NCBI GenBank assembly: GCA_947448495.1 | Contig: CANFNX010000008.1 | Location: 1 to 37,281 of the forward strand | Direction of reading: 5' to 3' | From: Bacteriovoracaceae bacterium | Lineage (GTDB): Bacteria > Bdellovibrionota > Bacteriovoracia > Bacteriovoracales > Bacteriovoracaceae | DNA length: 37,281 nt | Shown: positions 16,835 to 25,047 of the stretch, piece after piece | Layout: each line of letters opens with the position of its first letter | Position numbering within the stretch: the first letter of the stretch is position 1 | Notes under the pieces: model-generated | What the model was told of the DNA's origin: nothing | Seen by the model: only the letters and a program-made list of their open reading frames with translations | The model's database searches: none | Position numbers and translations under genes: made by a program

Positions 16835-17911
16835 ATGATAAAACTTTTTTCTTTCTTTGCGGTTGCTTTTGCTACCCTTTGGCTAACAGTGGAAAAAACC
16901 TTGGGAATGAATGGTATTCTAGGAGATGTTGTAGCAGCTCATCCTGTGACTTTCATCATCATCTACGCTTGTGTCGTTGCACATATTACGATTACTTGTA
17001 TGAGTCTTTCTTACCACCGCTATCATACTCATAAAGGCGTGATCATTAATAAGTGGATTGATATGCCTATGCAAGTTTGGCTTTGGTTGGTGACATCATT
17101 GAACAAAGTTGATTGGGTTGCTGTTCATATCTTCCATCATGCAAACTCAGATTTAGAAAAAGATCCTCATAGTCCTGTTCAAAAAGGTATTTGGCACGCT
17201 CTTTTTCTTGGTGTTTTTGATTACACGGCAGGGAAGTCCTTCCCCGAAGTTATGAGAATTAAAAAGACGATTCACACGAACAGTCTTGAGGCTTACATGC
17301 GGGAGCACTCTTTCATTGGTCCCGCCATCCTTACGGTCGTTATGGTCTTTTTATTTGGGCCAGTGTGGGGATCGGTTTTAAGTGTTGTTAACTTTATGGT
17401 TTCACCCATTTTTGCAATTGGTGGAGTCAATGCTATCGCTCACTGGTGGGGATATAGAAATCACGAGACAACAGACAACAGCAGAAATATTGGTTTTCTT
17501 TTACCATTAAATTTTATTATCTGTGGTGAACTCGACCATAATAATCATCATGGCCATATGAGATCTTGTTCATTTCGTCATCGTTGGTTTGAGTTTGATA
17601 TTGGTTATGTTTATATCAAAATTATGGCCGCTTTAGGCTTAGCGGAAATTAAAAACGTCTACTCGCCTGCAACCTTGAAGCAAGAGCTTTCGAAGAAAAT
17701 GTCTGATCTCATAGAGAATGATCATCGTTTTAAAAAGCGTTGTGAAGAATTGGCGCATGAATTGAATATGTCTTATCAAGAATTCAAGGCCAATCTTGAA
17801 GCCTATTGCCGTGGTGAAAAAGTTAAACTTGAAAAATCTTGCCGTGATTTTATGGATGAAGTGATAAGAACACTCAAGGCTAATCAAAGATTACATTTAA
17901 GTTATAATTAA
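16835..17911 (+). CDS. membrane fatty-acid desaturase (acyl-CoA/delta-9 type)
   Basis: This 358-residue di-iron membrane enzyme inserts a double bond in fatty acyl chains. The three His boxes are HRYHTH (H-x4-H), HIFHH (H-x2-HH) and HNNHH (H-x2-HH), spaced as in stearoyl-CoA desaturases, with hydrophobic pairs of helices between them. About 100 C-terminal residues are charged and helical and may be a regulatory or interaction tail. It has no fused cytochrome b5 or ferredoxin domain, so electrons must come from a separate carrier. The start has AGGGGAA upstream and lies 13 bases after the NuoI-like gene, so it is probably in the same operon. The stop overlaps the stop of the convergent aat gene by 4 bases. 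Confidence 0.9.
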   Translation: MIKLFSFFAVAFATLWLTVEKTLGMNGILGDVVAAHPVTFIIIYACVVAHITITCMSLSYHRYHTHKGVIINKWIDMPMQVWLWLVTSLNKVDWVAVHIFHHANSDLEKDPHSPVQKGIWHALFLGVFDYTAGKSFPEVMRIKKTIHTNSLEAYMREHSFIGPAILTVVMVFLFGPVWGSVLSVVNFMVSPIFAIGGVNAIAHWWGYRNHETTDNSRNIGFLLPLNFIICGELDHNNHHGHMRSCSFRHRWFEFDIGYVYIKIMAALGLAEIKNVYSPATLKQELSKKMSDLIENDHRFKKRCEELAHELNMSYQEFKANLEAYCRGEKVKLEKSCRDFMDEVIRTLKANQRLHLSYN

Positions 17912-18567
17912 AAGATATCTTCTTTTTTTCGAGACCAGTTTTTCTGGAATAATAAACTTAGAAAATCTGGTCTTGAAATATAGATGCCACCAAATCCTTC
18001 AACGACTGACGTCACCATTTGAGTATCAATCCAATTAATTCCTTTTTCTTTCATTCTAAGACATAAACCATACAGAGCAAGTTTTGAAGCATTGTCTTCG
18101 TTAGTAAACATCGATTCACCAGATATGAAATCACCGATACAAACTCCATAAAGTCCACCAACCAAGTCTTTGTCTCTCCAGACTTCAACTGAATAGGCAA
18201 GATTTTGCTGAAATAGTTTATTATAACTCCGGATTATGTCCTCAGTGATCCAGGTAGAGGATTGCTGTTTCCGTGGAGTCGTTGAGCATTGGTTGATCAC
18301 TTCATCAAAAGCTTGATTGAAAGTGACTTGATAAACATTTTTTTTGATAAATTTATGAAAAGATTTTGAGATGTGAATCTGATCTAAAAAAAGTATTCCT
18401 CTTGGATTAGGAGAAAACCAGGCGAGAGGAAGCTCAGCTGATATAGGCCACGGAAATATTCCTTGTTTGTAAGCACAAACGAGGGTATCAACTTCCAGAT
18501 CTCCTCCAATCGCAACAAGTCCATCTTCGCTCGCAGTTTCAACAGGTGGGAAAATGATTTTTCTCAT
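17908..18567 (-). CDS. aat: leucyl/phenylalanyl-tRNA--protein transferase
   Basis: This 219-residue enzyme adds Leu or Phe from aminoacyl-tRNA to proteins with N-terminal Arg or Lys, marking them for ClpAP degradation through ClpS (N-degron pathway). Family blocks are FPPVETASEDGLVAIGGDL, AYKQGIFPWP, WFSPNPRGIL, YSVEVWRDKDLVGGLYGV, FISGESMF and the WIDTQMVT segment. Length is normal. It overlaps the upstream ureohydrolase gene by 4 bases, so it is the last gene of a three-gene - strand unit. The link to its operon partners is not obvious. Confidence 0.96.
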   Translation of the reverse strand: MRKIIFPPVETASEDGLVAIGGDLEVDTLVCAYKQGIFPWPISAELPLAWFSPNPRGILFLDQIHISKSFHKFIKKNVYQVTFNQAFDEVINQCSTTPRKQQSSTWITEDIIRSYNKLFQQNLAYSVEVWRDKDLVGGLYGVCIGDFISGESMFTNEDNASKLALYGLCLRMKEKGINWIDTQMVTSVVEGFGGIYISRPDFLSLLFQKNWSRKKEDIF

Positions 18568-19658
18568 AGAGATAGAGCTTCTAATAGTTTCTTGGCGATA
18601 TGGCCGGCCATCATCATAGAAGAATTTTGTACATCTGGATTTACACCTGGATGATGAACATAAGGAGCGACCTCCATAAGGTCAGATCCCGTAATCTTAA
18701 AATCTTTGCTCAGCAGATGAAATAATGCTGAACAATCAGCAGGGTTAAGCCCGTCTGGCTCTGGAGTTCCAGTTGCCGAGGCATATTTCTCATCAAGTGC
18801 ATCAATATCAAAGGAAATATACAACTCGGAGATTTCAAGTTTTTTGAGGTGTTTTTTTAATTTGTTGTAGGTTTTTTGGATTCCCCATTTATTAATCTCA
18901 TGGGCCCAGTATTGTTCAACGCCTAATTTCTTTTTCCAATGACTCTTTGTTTTAGCACTGGAGCGTATACCAAGTTGAATAATATGTTTGGGAGAAGAAA
19001 GATGTCTCAGAATATGATAAGTCCATGTACCAAAACATAAATCGATTCCCATTCTTTTATCAAGTAAGTCAGTGTGGGCATCAAAATGAATAAGTGCTGC
19101 AGTCGCTTTTGACTTTCTTGATGCTAACCAAGTCTTCACAAGAGGATAGCTTGTTGAGTGATCCCCACCAACTCCAAAAATTTTTATGTTCGGTTGACTA
19201 TTATAAATTCTTGTTAATGCTTCTTCGGCAATACTTAAAGGTGAAACTGGAAGTTTTATTTTCTTACCGTAGAGAGCGAGTCTGCAATCCTGTATGGTTT
19301 TTTCATTAAGATATTTATCGTGAAGCAAATGAGGTATGACTCTGACATCACCTAGGTCTTGAAAATCTACATTATGTTTGAGTAATTCTTCTCTAATCGC
19401 TAAAGGTCCCCAGTTGGCCCCACGATGAATTCCTCCTCCATTGTCAGAAGGGATACCTAGGAGTAGAGGTGTCGATGCAGAAATGTTTGAGAGCCGCTTT
19501 AGCCATTCTTTATTGGCCTTTACCGGGGAAGTTGTTTTGTAGTATTGCTTTAGGAGTCTTTCTTTTTTTTCTTTACCCGTATTAACTGTAAAAACGCCAG
19601 AGCCAGGAATTGTGAGTAATTGGTCGAGCTTTTTCAAATTAATTCCCCTTGAAACCAT
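18564..19658 (-). CDS. ureohydrolase family protein (arginase/agmatinase/formiminoglutamase type)
   Basis: This 364-residue Mn-dependent hydrolase fold has ligands visible in GVGGDHSTS, HFDAHTDLLD and SFDIDALDE, and a TGTPEPDGL substrate-loop block. Residues 1-50 form an N-terminal extension compared with short agmatinases. The substrate cannot be assigned from sequence alone; arginine, agmatine, formiminoglutamate or another guanidine compound are all possible. A second, more agmatinase-like relative lies at 24151-25044 next to speE. The start overlaps the 2-hydroxyacid dehydrogenase gene by 25 bases and the stop overlaps aat by 4, so it is in the middle of an operon. Confidence 0.88.
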   Translation of the reverse strand: MVSRGINLKKLDQLLTIPGSGVFTVNTGKEKKERLLKQYYKTTSPVKANKEWLKRLSNISASTPLLLGIPSDNGGGIHRGANWGPLAIREELLKHNVDFQDLGDVRVIPHLLHDKYLNEKTIQDCRLALYGKKIKLPVSPLSIAEEALTRIYNSQPNIKIFGVGGDHSTSYPLVKTWLASRKSKATAALIHFDAHTDLLDKRMGIDLCFGTWTYHILRHLSSPKHIIQLGIRSSAKTKSHWKKKLGVEQYWAHEINKWGIQKTYNKLKKHLKKLEISELYISFDIDALDEKYASATGTPEPDGLNPADCSALFHLLSKDFKITGSDLMEVAPYVHHPGVNPDVQNSSMMMAGHIAKKLLEALSL

Positions 19659-20590
19659 TTGTTTTGGAGTAGTGATTGAGAGTGCTTATTTAAAAAATCA
19701 GGTCGAGTAAGCTGAGTAAAATCTTTTAAAATTCTTTCCTCGAAATTGATAATCATCTCATCGAGGTCGGCATAGACCCCAGCAATATGACTAGTCTTCC
19801 ATACTTGGGGAAAATGTTGCCAGTTTTGATTGAAGGGCTCCGTTTCAAAAACATCAAGAAAGGCCTGAGATTCTGGGTTTGATAGTAAAAAGGATCTTAA
19901 GGCGTTTTCGTCAACCAACCCCCCTCGGGCTGCATTGATAAATATAAGTTGGGGATGGCAGGATTTAAAAAAAACCTCACCGAAAAGATGTTTTGACGTT
20001 GAGTTGAGACTACAACAGGCCAATATAATCCTAGCTTTTGAAAGATCAGAATATTTCCATGTTGGATAGTTCTCACTTTGAAAAGGATCAATAATAGTGA
20101 GGTGGCATCCGAGGGCGGCCAAAACAGCTGAGATTTTTTTTCCAATATGCCCATGACCAAATATCCAAATTTCTTGATCCCTTAAAAGGGGTCGTGACCA
20201 GGTGCGAGCTTTACTCCATTGGAGATGTTGAGGAAGTTCTGCCAATCCAACCAGTATGGCATTGAGATAGTACTCCGCTACAGCTTGTGCCCGAATTTCA
20301 TGGCCTATAATAACAGGTATGTTCCACCATCTTTCTCTGTCTTGAGCGAAATTATCATATCCAGAATTGGAGTGGATGATGAGCTGTGTATGCCCGAGAA
20401 GTTTGGATGGGATTTCACTTAGGCGAGTGTGAGTATTTGTAATAAGAATGTTATCACTAAAATCTGTAAGAGGCTGCGAATCAAGAAAGGTTAAACCTGG
20501 AATCGAATTTATTCTATTCCGTTCTATTTTATTAAAATCCTGTCCATGATAGGGAGAAGTGTTGGTTCTTAAAACAGAAAGGGTTTTCAT
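19634..20590 (-). CDS. D-isomer-specific 2-hydroxyacid dehydrogenase
   Basis: This 318-residue NAD(P)-dependent oxidoreductase interconverts a 2-hydroxyacid and a 2-oxoacid. The nucleotide fold motif reads IWIFGHGHIGKKI (GxGxxG). Catalytic Arg, Glu and His are seen in INAARGGLVDE, DVFETEP and TSHIAG. The exact substrate is unclear; phosphoglycerate dehydrogenase, glyoxylate/hydroxypyruvate reductase and lactate-type enzymes share these motifs, and there is no ACT domain as in many SerA proteins. It is the first gene of a - strand unit with the ureohydrolase and aat, and is divergent from map with about 48 bases between starts. Confidence 0.88.
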   Translation of the reverse strand: MKTLSVLRTNTSPYHGQDFNKIERNRINSIPGLTFLDSQPLTDFSDNILITNTHTRLSEIPSKLLGHTQLIIHSNSGYDNFAQDRERWWNIPVIIGHEIRAQAVAEYYLNAILVGLAELPQHLQWSKARTWSRPLLRDQEIWIFGHGHIGKKISAVLAALGCHLTIIDPFQSENYPTWKYSDLSKARIILACCSLNSTSKHLFGEVFFKSCHPQLIFINAARGGLVDENALRSFLLSNPESQAFLDVFETEPFNQNWQHFPQVWKTSHIAGVYADLDEMIINFEERILKDFTQLTRPDFLNKHSQSLLQNKWFQGELI

Positions 20591-20638
20591 AGCTTCAAAC
20601 TAGCTTAAATAGGGCCAAAAGTGTATAAGGTTACCCAT

Positions 20639-21424
20639 ATGATAACTTTAAAATCTAGCCGTGAAATCGAAATCATGAAAGCTCCATGTAAAATGGCAGC
20701 TAAGACTCTTCATTTCTTGGGTAAACAACTCAAAGTAGGGATGAGCACTCAAGAGATTAACGATATGTGTCATCAGTATACGATCAATCGTAATGGAATT
20801 CCTGCAACTTTAAACTATCACGGGTTTCCAGCATCACTTTGTACTTCTAGAAATGAAGTTATCTGTCACGGTATCCCATCGGCGAAAGAATTCTTAAAAG
20901 ATGGGGACATTGTAAACTTAGATGTCACTACCATTTACAATGGTTTTCATGGTGACACTAATGCAACATTCCTGATTGGAAATGTACGTCCAGAGATTAA
21001 AAAATTAGTTGAAGTGACTCATCAATGTCTTATGGCAGGTATTTCTGTCTGTCGCCCTGGAGCAAGACTTGGAGATATTGGAGCCATCATTGAGGAAATG
21101 GCGCACGATCATGGCTATTCAGTGGTTCATGAATACTGTGGCCATGGTATAGGACGTGTTTTTCATGAGGAACCTCAAATCACTCACTTCGGCAAAAGAG
21201 GGACTGGTGCAGAATTACGACCAGGGATGACTTTTACGATTGAGCCTATGATCAATATAGGGAAAAGGCATTGCAAAGTTTTAGAAGACGGGTGGACTGT
21301 TGTGACAAAGGATAAGTCGTGGTCGGCCCAATTTGAACATACGATTTGTATCACTGAATCTGGTCATGAAATTATGACTACTTTTTCACCGGATGAGTGG
21401 ACAGAAGATGATGATAAAATTTAA
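20639..21424 (+). CDS. map: methionine aminopeptidase type I
   Basis: This metalloenzyme removes the N-terminal Met of new proteins. It has 261 residues from ATG 20639, chosen because ATAAGG lies 8 bases upstream; an in-frame GTG at 20621 has no such site. Metal ligands are visible in LDVTTIYNGFHGDTNATF (two Asp), YCGHGIG (His), FTIEPM (Glu) and QFEHTICI (Glu). ICHGIPS supplies the substrate-pocket His region. It overlaps the next gene by 17 bases. It is divergent from the 2-hydroxyacid dehydrogenase gene. Confidence 0.96.
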   Translation: MITLKSSREIEIMKAPCKMAAKTLHFLGKQLKVGMSTQEINDMCHQYTINRNGIPATLNYHGFPASLCTSRNEVICHGIPSAKEFLKDGDIVNLDVTTIYNGFHGDTNATFLIGNVRPEIKKLVEVTHQCLMAGISVCRPGARLGDIGAIIEEMAHDHGYSVVHEYCGHGIGRVFHEEPQITHFGKRGTGAELRPGMTFTIEPMINIGKRHCKVLEDGWTVVTKDKSWSAQFEHTICITESGHEIMTTFSPDEWTEDDDKI

Positions 21425-22223
21425 GGATTTAATCGATGGGCTCAATCACAAGAGCCTTGAGGCTCCAACTGTATCTGTTGATTTAAAAAACAAGCCCAAA
21501 TCGATTCATTTAAAATTTAATACTGTTGATGTTGTTGTGGATGCTTCCTACAGTGGACAAATTGATCCCTGGCTGGGAATGGTCTGTGAATTTGCTAAAG
21601 GCAAGTCTTTAACAAGTCTTACGACGGTATGTCAGAGTGATTTTTTACGATCGTTTGGTAATGATCAGCTTTTGCTTGATTTCTTAAGTGAACATGAAAA
21701 TGAAATTGTTCATGAAGCTTTAGAGCTTTTGAAGGCTGCGATTCATAAATATCAAGGTCGTGAGTATTTATACTCCCAGAATTCATCACTTGTTTGTCGA
21801 TGTTTTGGAGTTCGCGAAAATGACATCATAAGCTATCTGCAAACTTCTGAGCATCCCACTTTGGAAGAGTTATCTAGCAAAACGAAGGCTGCAATGGGGT
21901 GTCGTAGCTGTTTAAGTCAAATTAAAAGATGGTTAGTAAATACGGACAAAGATCCATCCCACTATTATAAAGAGAAAACAAGAGCGAACTGGCTTATCGA
22001 AATGGATTATATGCTAAGCTGTTTTCCAGATTCAGAGTCTTGGAAAATGGCCATCGAAAGCTTTCAAGGTCAGCAAGTTATTATTTCTTACGATCGAGAA
22101 ATTTCACAAACAGAATTTGAAGAAATAAGTGTAAAGCTTCAGGATTTTTTGGGACCGGCTTTGGATGCTGATTTGAGTTTTTTTCTTATCCGCTCACGGC
22201 AGCGTTCAAATGCTTCAGGATAA
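21408..22223 (+). CDS. NifU-like protein with BFD-type [2Fe-2S] domain
   Basis: This protein has about 271 residues. ATG 21408 (or 21411) lies within the end of map; an earlier in-frame ATG (21393) has no clear ribosome site. Residues ~125-185 contain LVCRCFGV (C-x-C) and AAMGCRSC (C-x2-C), the four-Cys pattern of BFD-like [2Fe-2S] domains. The preceding segment (about 45-115, with CEFAKGKSLTSL and HEALELLKAAIHKY) resembles the C-terminal part of the IscU/NifU scaffold domain, but the usual scaffold Cys (GCG and HCS positions) are not there. The C-terminus does not show the CxxC NifU domain. It is therefore probably a degenerate NifU-like protein with an intact [2Fe-2S] site; its role in Fe-S biogenesis or electron transfer is uncertain. 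Its 3' end overlaps the convergent gene by 85 bases. Confidence 0.75.
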   Translation: MMIKFKDLIDGLNHKSLEAPTVSVDLKNKPKSIHLKFNTVDVVVDASYSGQIDPWLGMVCEFAKGKSLTSLTTVCQSDFLRSFGNDQLLLDFLSEHENEIVHEALELLKAAIHKYQGREYLYSQNSSLVCRCFGVRENDIISYLQTSEHPTLEELSSKTKAAMGCRSCLSQIKRWLVNTDKDPSHYYKEKTRANWLIEMDYMLSCFPDSESWKMAIESFQGQQVIISYDREISQTEFEEISVKLQDFLGPALDADLSFFLIRSRQRSNASG

Positions 22224-22768
22224 TTTTTAAGTTTTTGAAAAATCAAAACTTCTCTACCTCCAAAAATTTTTTTTATGTCCACATCTTCTTGAAGGTATTT
22301 GATATCGCTGAAAAAATCTTTAAGCTGAGGAATTTCTTTTTCAAGACAGTCGGGAGATGGTGCAGTTGCTTGAATTTGAGTCATGAAATTGAGAAAGATC
22401 TCATTGGTGATTTCAAGGTAGTCATCAATCATACCTTGGGCAATTTGATCTTGCTTTCCTAGCTCACTTCCAGGGATTTTGAACACACTTGAACCTTTCG
22501 AAATAGAAAGTTCGAGCAATTTCCATGATGGGGATTCGTTGGCTGTTTCACAAATTTGCTTAAAATCCTCCGGCGATAACTCTGCTTTTGGGATTTGTAT
22601 CATTTCAGAGATGAGTCTTTGGTTAAGATCATAAAGAGGTCCTAGTTTCTTTTTTAAATGGAACTGCTTCTCCTCAGCTCCTAGACACTTCAGCAGTTGA
22701 CGTTCATTGCGACCGGCCCATAGAGAGGTTGTTAAAAACATGATAGAGATTATGACTAAGCATTTCAT
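22139..22768 (-). CDS. small secreted protein of unknown function
   Basis: This 209-residue protein has a clear signal peptide, MKCLVIISIMFLTTSLWA, with a likely cut after WA/G. The mature part is helical and charged, with four Cys (LLKCLGA, KQICETA, PDCLEK, FERCRER) that could form two disulfides, and it ends in a basic tail (RIRKKLKSASKAGPKK). No known family was recognised. It lies opposite to its neighbours, and its 3' 85 bases are antisense to the NifU-like gene. The reading frame looks real because of the signal peptide and evenly spaced Cys. Confidence 0.7.
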   Translation of the reverse strand: MKCLVIISIMFLTTSLWAGRNERQLLKCLGAEEKQFHLKKKLGPLYDLNQRLISEMIQIPKAELSPEDFKQICETANESPSWKLLELSISKGSSVFKIPGSELGKQDQIAQGMIDDYLEITNEIFLNFMTQIQATAPSPDCLEKEIPQLKDFFSDIKYLQEDVDIKKIFGGREVLIFQKLKNYPEAFERCRERIRKKLKSASKAGPKKS

Positions 22769-22835
22769 AGATCTATTCTACCTGGATTTTCAGAAAAAAT
22801 AAGACAGAAAATCACCTAAAGGCTATGATGAATTG

Positions 22836-23582
22836 ATGAAAGACATGACCTTTATGGACCATTTAGAAGAGTTAAGAGTTAGGCTTATTAGAATAGCCGT
22901 CATTTTGGTGATCTCTTTTTCTATTTGTTATTACTATTCTTCGGCCATATCTGAATTTTTACTTGTTCCTTTGAGGCAAGCCCTTGGCTCATCCGGAAAA
23001 GTGATCTTTACCGGATTGTTTGACAAAGTTATTGCTGAACTTCAAATGGCCCTCTGGGCGAGTATTTTTTTTGCCAGTCCCTTTTGGTTTAGGGAGCTAT
23101 GGTTATTTATTAAGCCTGGCCTCTACGACAAGGAGATCAACGCTGTAAGACCATTCATCGTGGTGGGATTTTTACTTTTTTTATGTGGAGTGGCCTTTGG
23201 TTACTACGTTTTGTTTCCATTCACCTTTAGCACTCTAATCTCCTATGGCGTGCAAGATGTTGAGGCGATGCTAAGTCTTAAAGAATACTTGCTATTGGCC
23301 TCAAAAATTTTAGTCTTTCTAGGATTGATGTTTCAGTTGCCAAACGTGATGCTTATTTTGGGTTTTATGGGACTGGTCACGAAGTATTCTCTTCGGTCCT
23401 GGAGACGTTATATGGCCGTGATTTTTGCAGTTGCGGCTGCAGTTATTACTCCGACAACTGATGTTCTCAGCATGATGTCTGTTTGGATTCCCATGATGGT
23501 TTTATACGAGATTGGCATTCTCGCTGTGGCGTGGATTGTCCATCCCTACTTGAAGAAAAAGCATATGAGCGAAGTGAATTAA
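22836..23582 (+). CDS. tatC: Sec-independent protein translocase subunit TatC
   Basis: This 248-residue polytopic inner-membrane protein recognises twin-arginine signal peptides. The N-terminal signature MTFMDHLEELRVRLIRI is present, followed by six hydrophobic segments and the conserved periplasmic/TM region FGYYVLFPFTF. The LRSWRRYMAVIFAVAAAVITPT block near the end is also typical. ATG 22836 is used; an in-frame TTG at 22833 is equally possible, and the ribosome site (AAAGG, about 13 bases upstream) is weak. No tatA or tatB is seen nearby. The stop overlaps the convergent gene by 4 bases. Confidence 0.95.
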   Translation: MKDMTFMDHLEELRVRLIRIAVILVISFSICYYYSSAISEFLLVPLRQALGSSGKVIFTGLFDKVIAELQMALWASIFFASPFWFRELWLFIKPGLYDKEINAVRPFIVVGFLLFLCGVAFGYYVLFPFTFSTLISYGVQDVEAMLSLKEYLLLASKILVFLGLMFQLPNVMLILGFMGLVTKYSLRSWRRYMAVIFAVAAAVITPTTDVLSMMSVWIPMMVLYEIGILAVAWIVHPYLKKKHMSEVN

Positions 23583-23938
23583 CTCGCTTCAAAATCATAG
23601 TCATCTGGATCTATTTCATAGACGGTTGGCATTTCATCTTCCTCATCACCTTTGTATAAACTGTCTCTGTCGCCCACAAAAGAAATTCGCTCTGAGTTGA
23701 AATTCCAATTATCAAATTCTCCAAAAATCATATAAGTCGGTAGAAACCGTTGAAAGTCATGTACTAGGGCCTCAATCTGAGGAGCATTAAAGTCTGATCC
23801 ATCGACTTTGCATAACCAACCCGACATTCTGACTTCTGAGCCATAACATGAATACTGGCAATAGGATAAATCTACGCTATGACGATTAAGGATCCTTCGG
23901 GCTTCCTTGTTGCTTTCCATTCGCGAGAGTTTCTTCAT
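23579..23938 (-). CDS. conserved-looking small acidic protein, function unknown
   Basis: This 119-residue soluble protein has a basic N-terminus (MKKLSRMESNKEARRIL), a central segment with Cys-rich CQYSCYG and strand-like GWLCKV, and a strongly acidic tail (GDEEDEMPTVYEIDPDDYD). There is no signal peptide or membrane helix. The strand-helix-strand order in the middle could be a small alpha-beta domain, perhaps BON-like, but I cannot assign it. The stop overlaps tatC convergently. About 200 bases without a gene follow its start, before the speB terminator. Confidence 0.6.
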   Translation of the reverse strand: MKKLSRMESNKEARRILNRHSVDLSYCQYSCYGSEVRMSGWLCKVDGSDFNAPQIEALVHDFQRFLPTYMIFGEFDNWNFNSERISFVGDRDSLYKGDEEDEMPTVYEIDPDDYDFEAS

Positions 23939-24117
23939 AGAGACTTTCCTTGCACCCTTACTGAGGTGCTGATTATAACTATTCTAAGTTAACTTATCGG
24001 AATACTCGGATAAAACTGGAGCGGTCATCCTGGATGCGTGAATTCAAATAGTTAGAGGGCAAGAGAAATGAGAATTTTAAAGGTGGGAGATTAAAACAGA
24101 GATAATTGGCATAAACC

Positions 24118-24145
24118 TTTGAGCAGGCCAGAAGACCTGCTCAAA
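24118..24145 (-). terminator. hairpin terminator of the speE-speB unit
   Basis: A 10-pair perfect stem (TTTGAGCAGG and CCTGCTCAAA, loop of 8) lies just after the speB stop when read on the minus strand. The following bases (GGTTTATG) are only weakly T-rich, so efficiency is uncertain. Confidence 0.65.
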
Positions 24146-24150
24146 ATCGT

Positions 24151-25044
24151 TTAGTTCATAGCGAGGATCACTTCTCTGACAACTTTCGAAGCAAAGCACG
24201 AAGAGTTTCCTGTGGCATCTAGCATTGGCGCCAGCTCCACCACATCGGCTCCAACTAAGTTTTTACGATTAAGGATTTTCAGGATGCGCATAAAACCATG
24301 CCAGTCTTCACCACCGGCTTCTGGGGTGCCAGTTCCAGGAAAAAAACCTGGATCAAAAAAATCTAGATCAAGAGTTAAATAAATCGGGCGAGTATCTGGT
24401 AACTCTTCTAACCATTCACAACATTCCTTGAGAGATGTCGCTAAAGTTTTATTTTCTTTCATCCAGTTGAATTCTTCTCGTGGGCCTGAACGTATTCCAT
24501 ATTGAATCAGACGATTCTTAGAAGTGAAGTGATCCAAGATTCTTCTGATGATTGAGGCATGAGAATATTTTTCTTCGAGGTATCCATCACGAAGATCAGT
24601 GTGAGCATCTAAGTGTAGAACGACTAAATCAGGATAGTGCTTTAAGTGAGTAACGATAGGTCCATAAGAAATAGAATGTTCTCCACCTAAGGTGAGAAAT
24701 TTAATTTCATCTTTTTTAAAATCTAACTCTTTAACCATCTCCATGAAAAAATCATTTGTGATGTGCCACTTAGATGGATAAATCGGAAGATCTCCCATCG
24801 TGATAACATTGTAATCTGTAAGATCTTTATCGAGGTAAGGAGAATAATCTTCTAGGCCATAAGAGGCTTCACGGATAGCTCCAGGGGCGAATCTTGCTCC
24901 TGGACGAAAGCTGGTTGTCCCATCGAAGGCAAAGCCGAGAATATGAGTCGAATGGGAAAAAATCGCAGCAGCGTATTCAGTTCCAATAAAGGCTTTGGCA
25001 TGCTCAAGGCCTTCAACTTCTTTAATGAGACGAGGTTCTTTCAC
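24151..25044 (-). CDS. speB: agmatinase family ureohydrolase
   Basis: This 297-residue protein probably hydrolyses agmatine to putrescine and urea. Mn ligands are visible in LGGEHSISYG, HLDAHTDLRDG and TLDLDFFDPGFFPGTGTPEAGG. The substrate-specificity assignment rests mainly on context: it starts 3 bases after the speE stop, so putrescine made here would feed spermidine synthase. The GGEHS motif in place of GGDHS is a common variant in this group. It differs from the longer paralogue at 18564-19658, which lies in an unrelated operon. Confidence 0.9.
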   Translation of the reverse strand: MKEPRLIKEVEGLEHAKAFIGTEYAAAIFSHSTHILGFAFDGTTSFRPGARFAPGAIREASYGLEDYSPYLDKDLTDYNVITMGDLPIYPSKWHITNDFFMEMVKELDFKKDEIKFLTLGGEHSISYGPIVTHLKHYPDLVVLHLDAHTDLRDGYLEEKYSHASIIRRILDHFTSKNRLIQYGIRSGPREEFNWMKENKTLATSLKECCEWLEELPDTRPIYLTLDLDFFDPGFFPGTGTPEAGGEDWHGFMRILKILNRKNLVGADVVELAPMLDATGNSSCFASKVVREVILAMN

Positions 25045-25047
25045 GGC

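Noticed and set aside
17184-17200. TTGGCACGCT as a second sigma54 promoter
   Set aside because: It lies inside the desaturase coding region and lacks GC at the -12 position.
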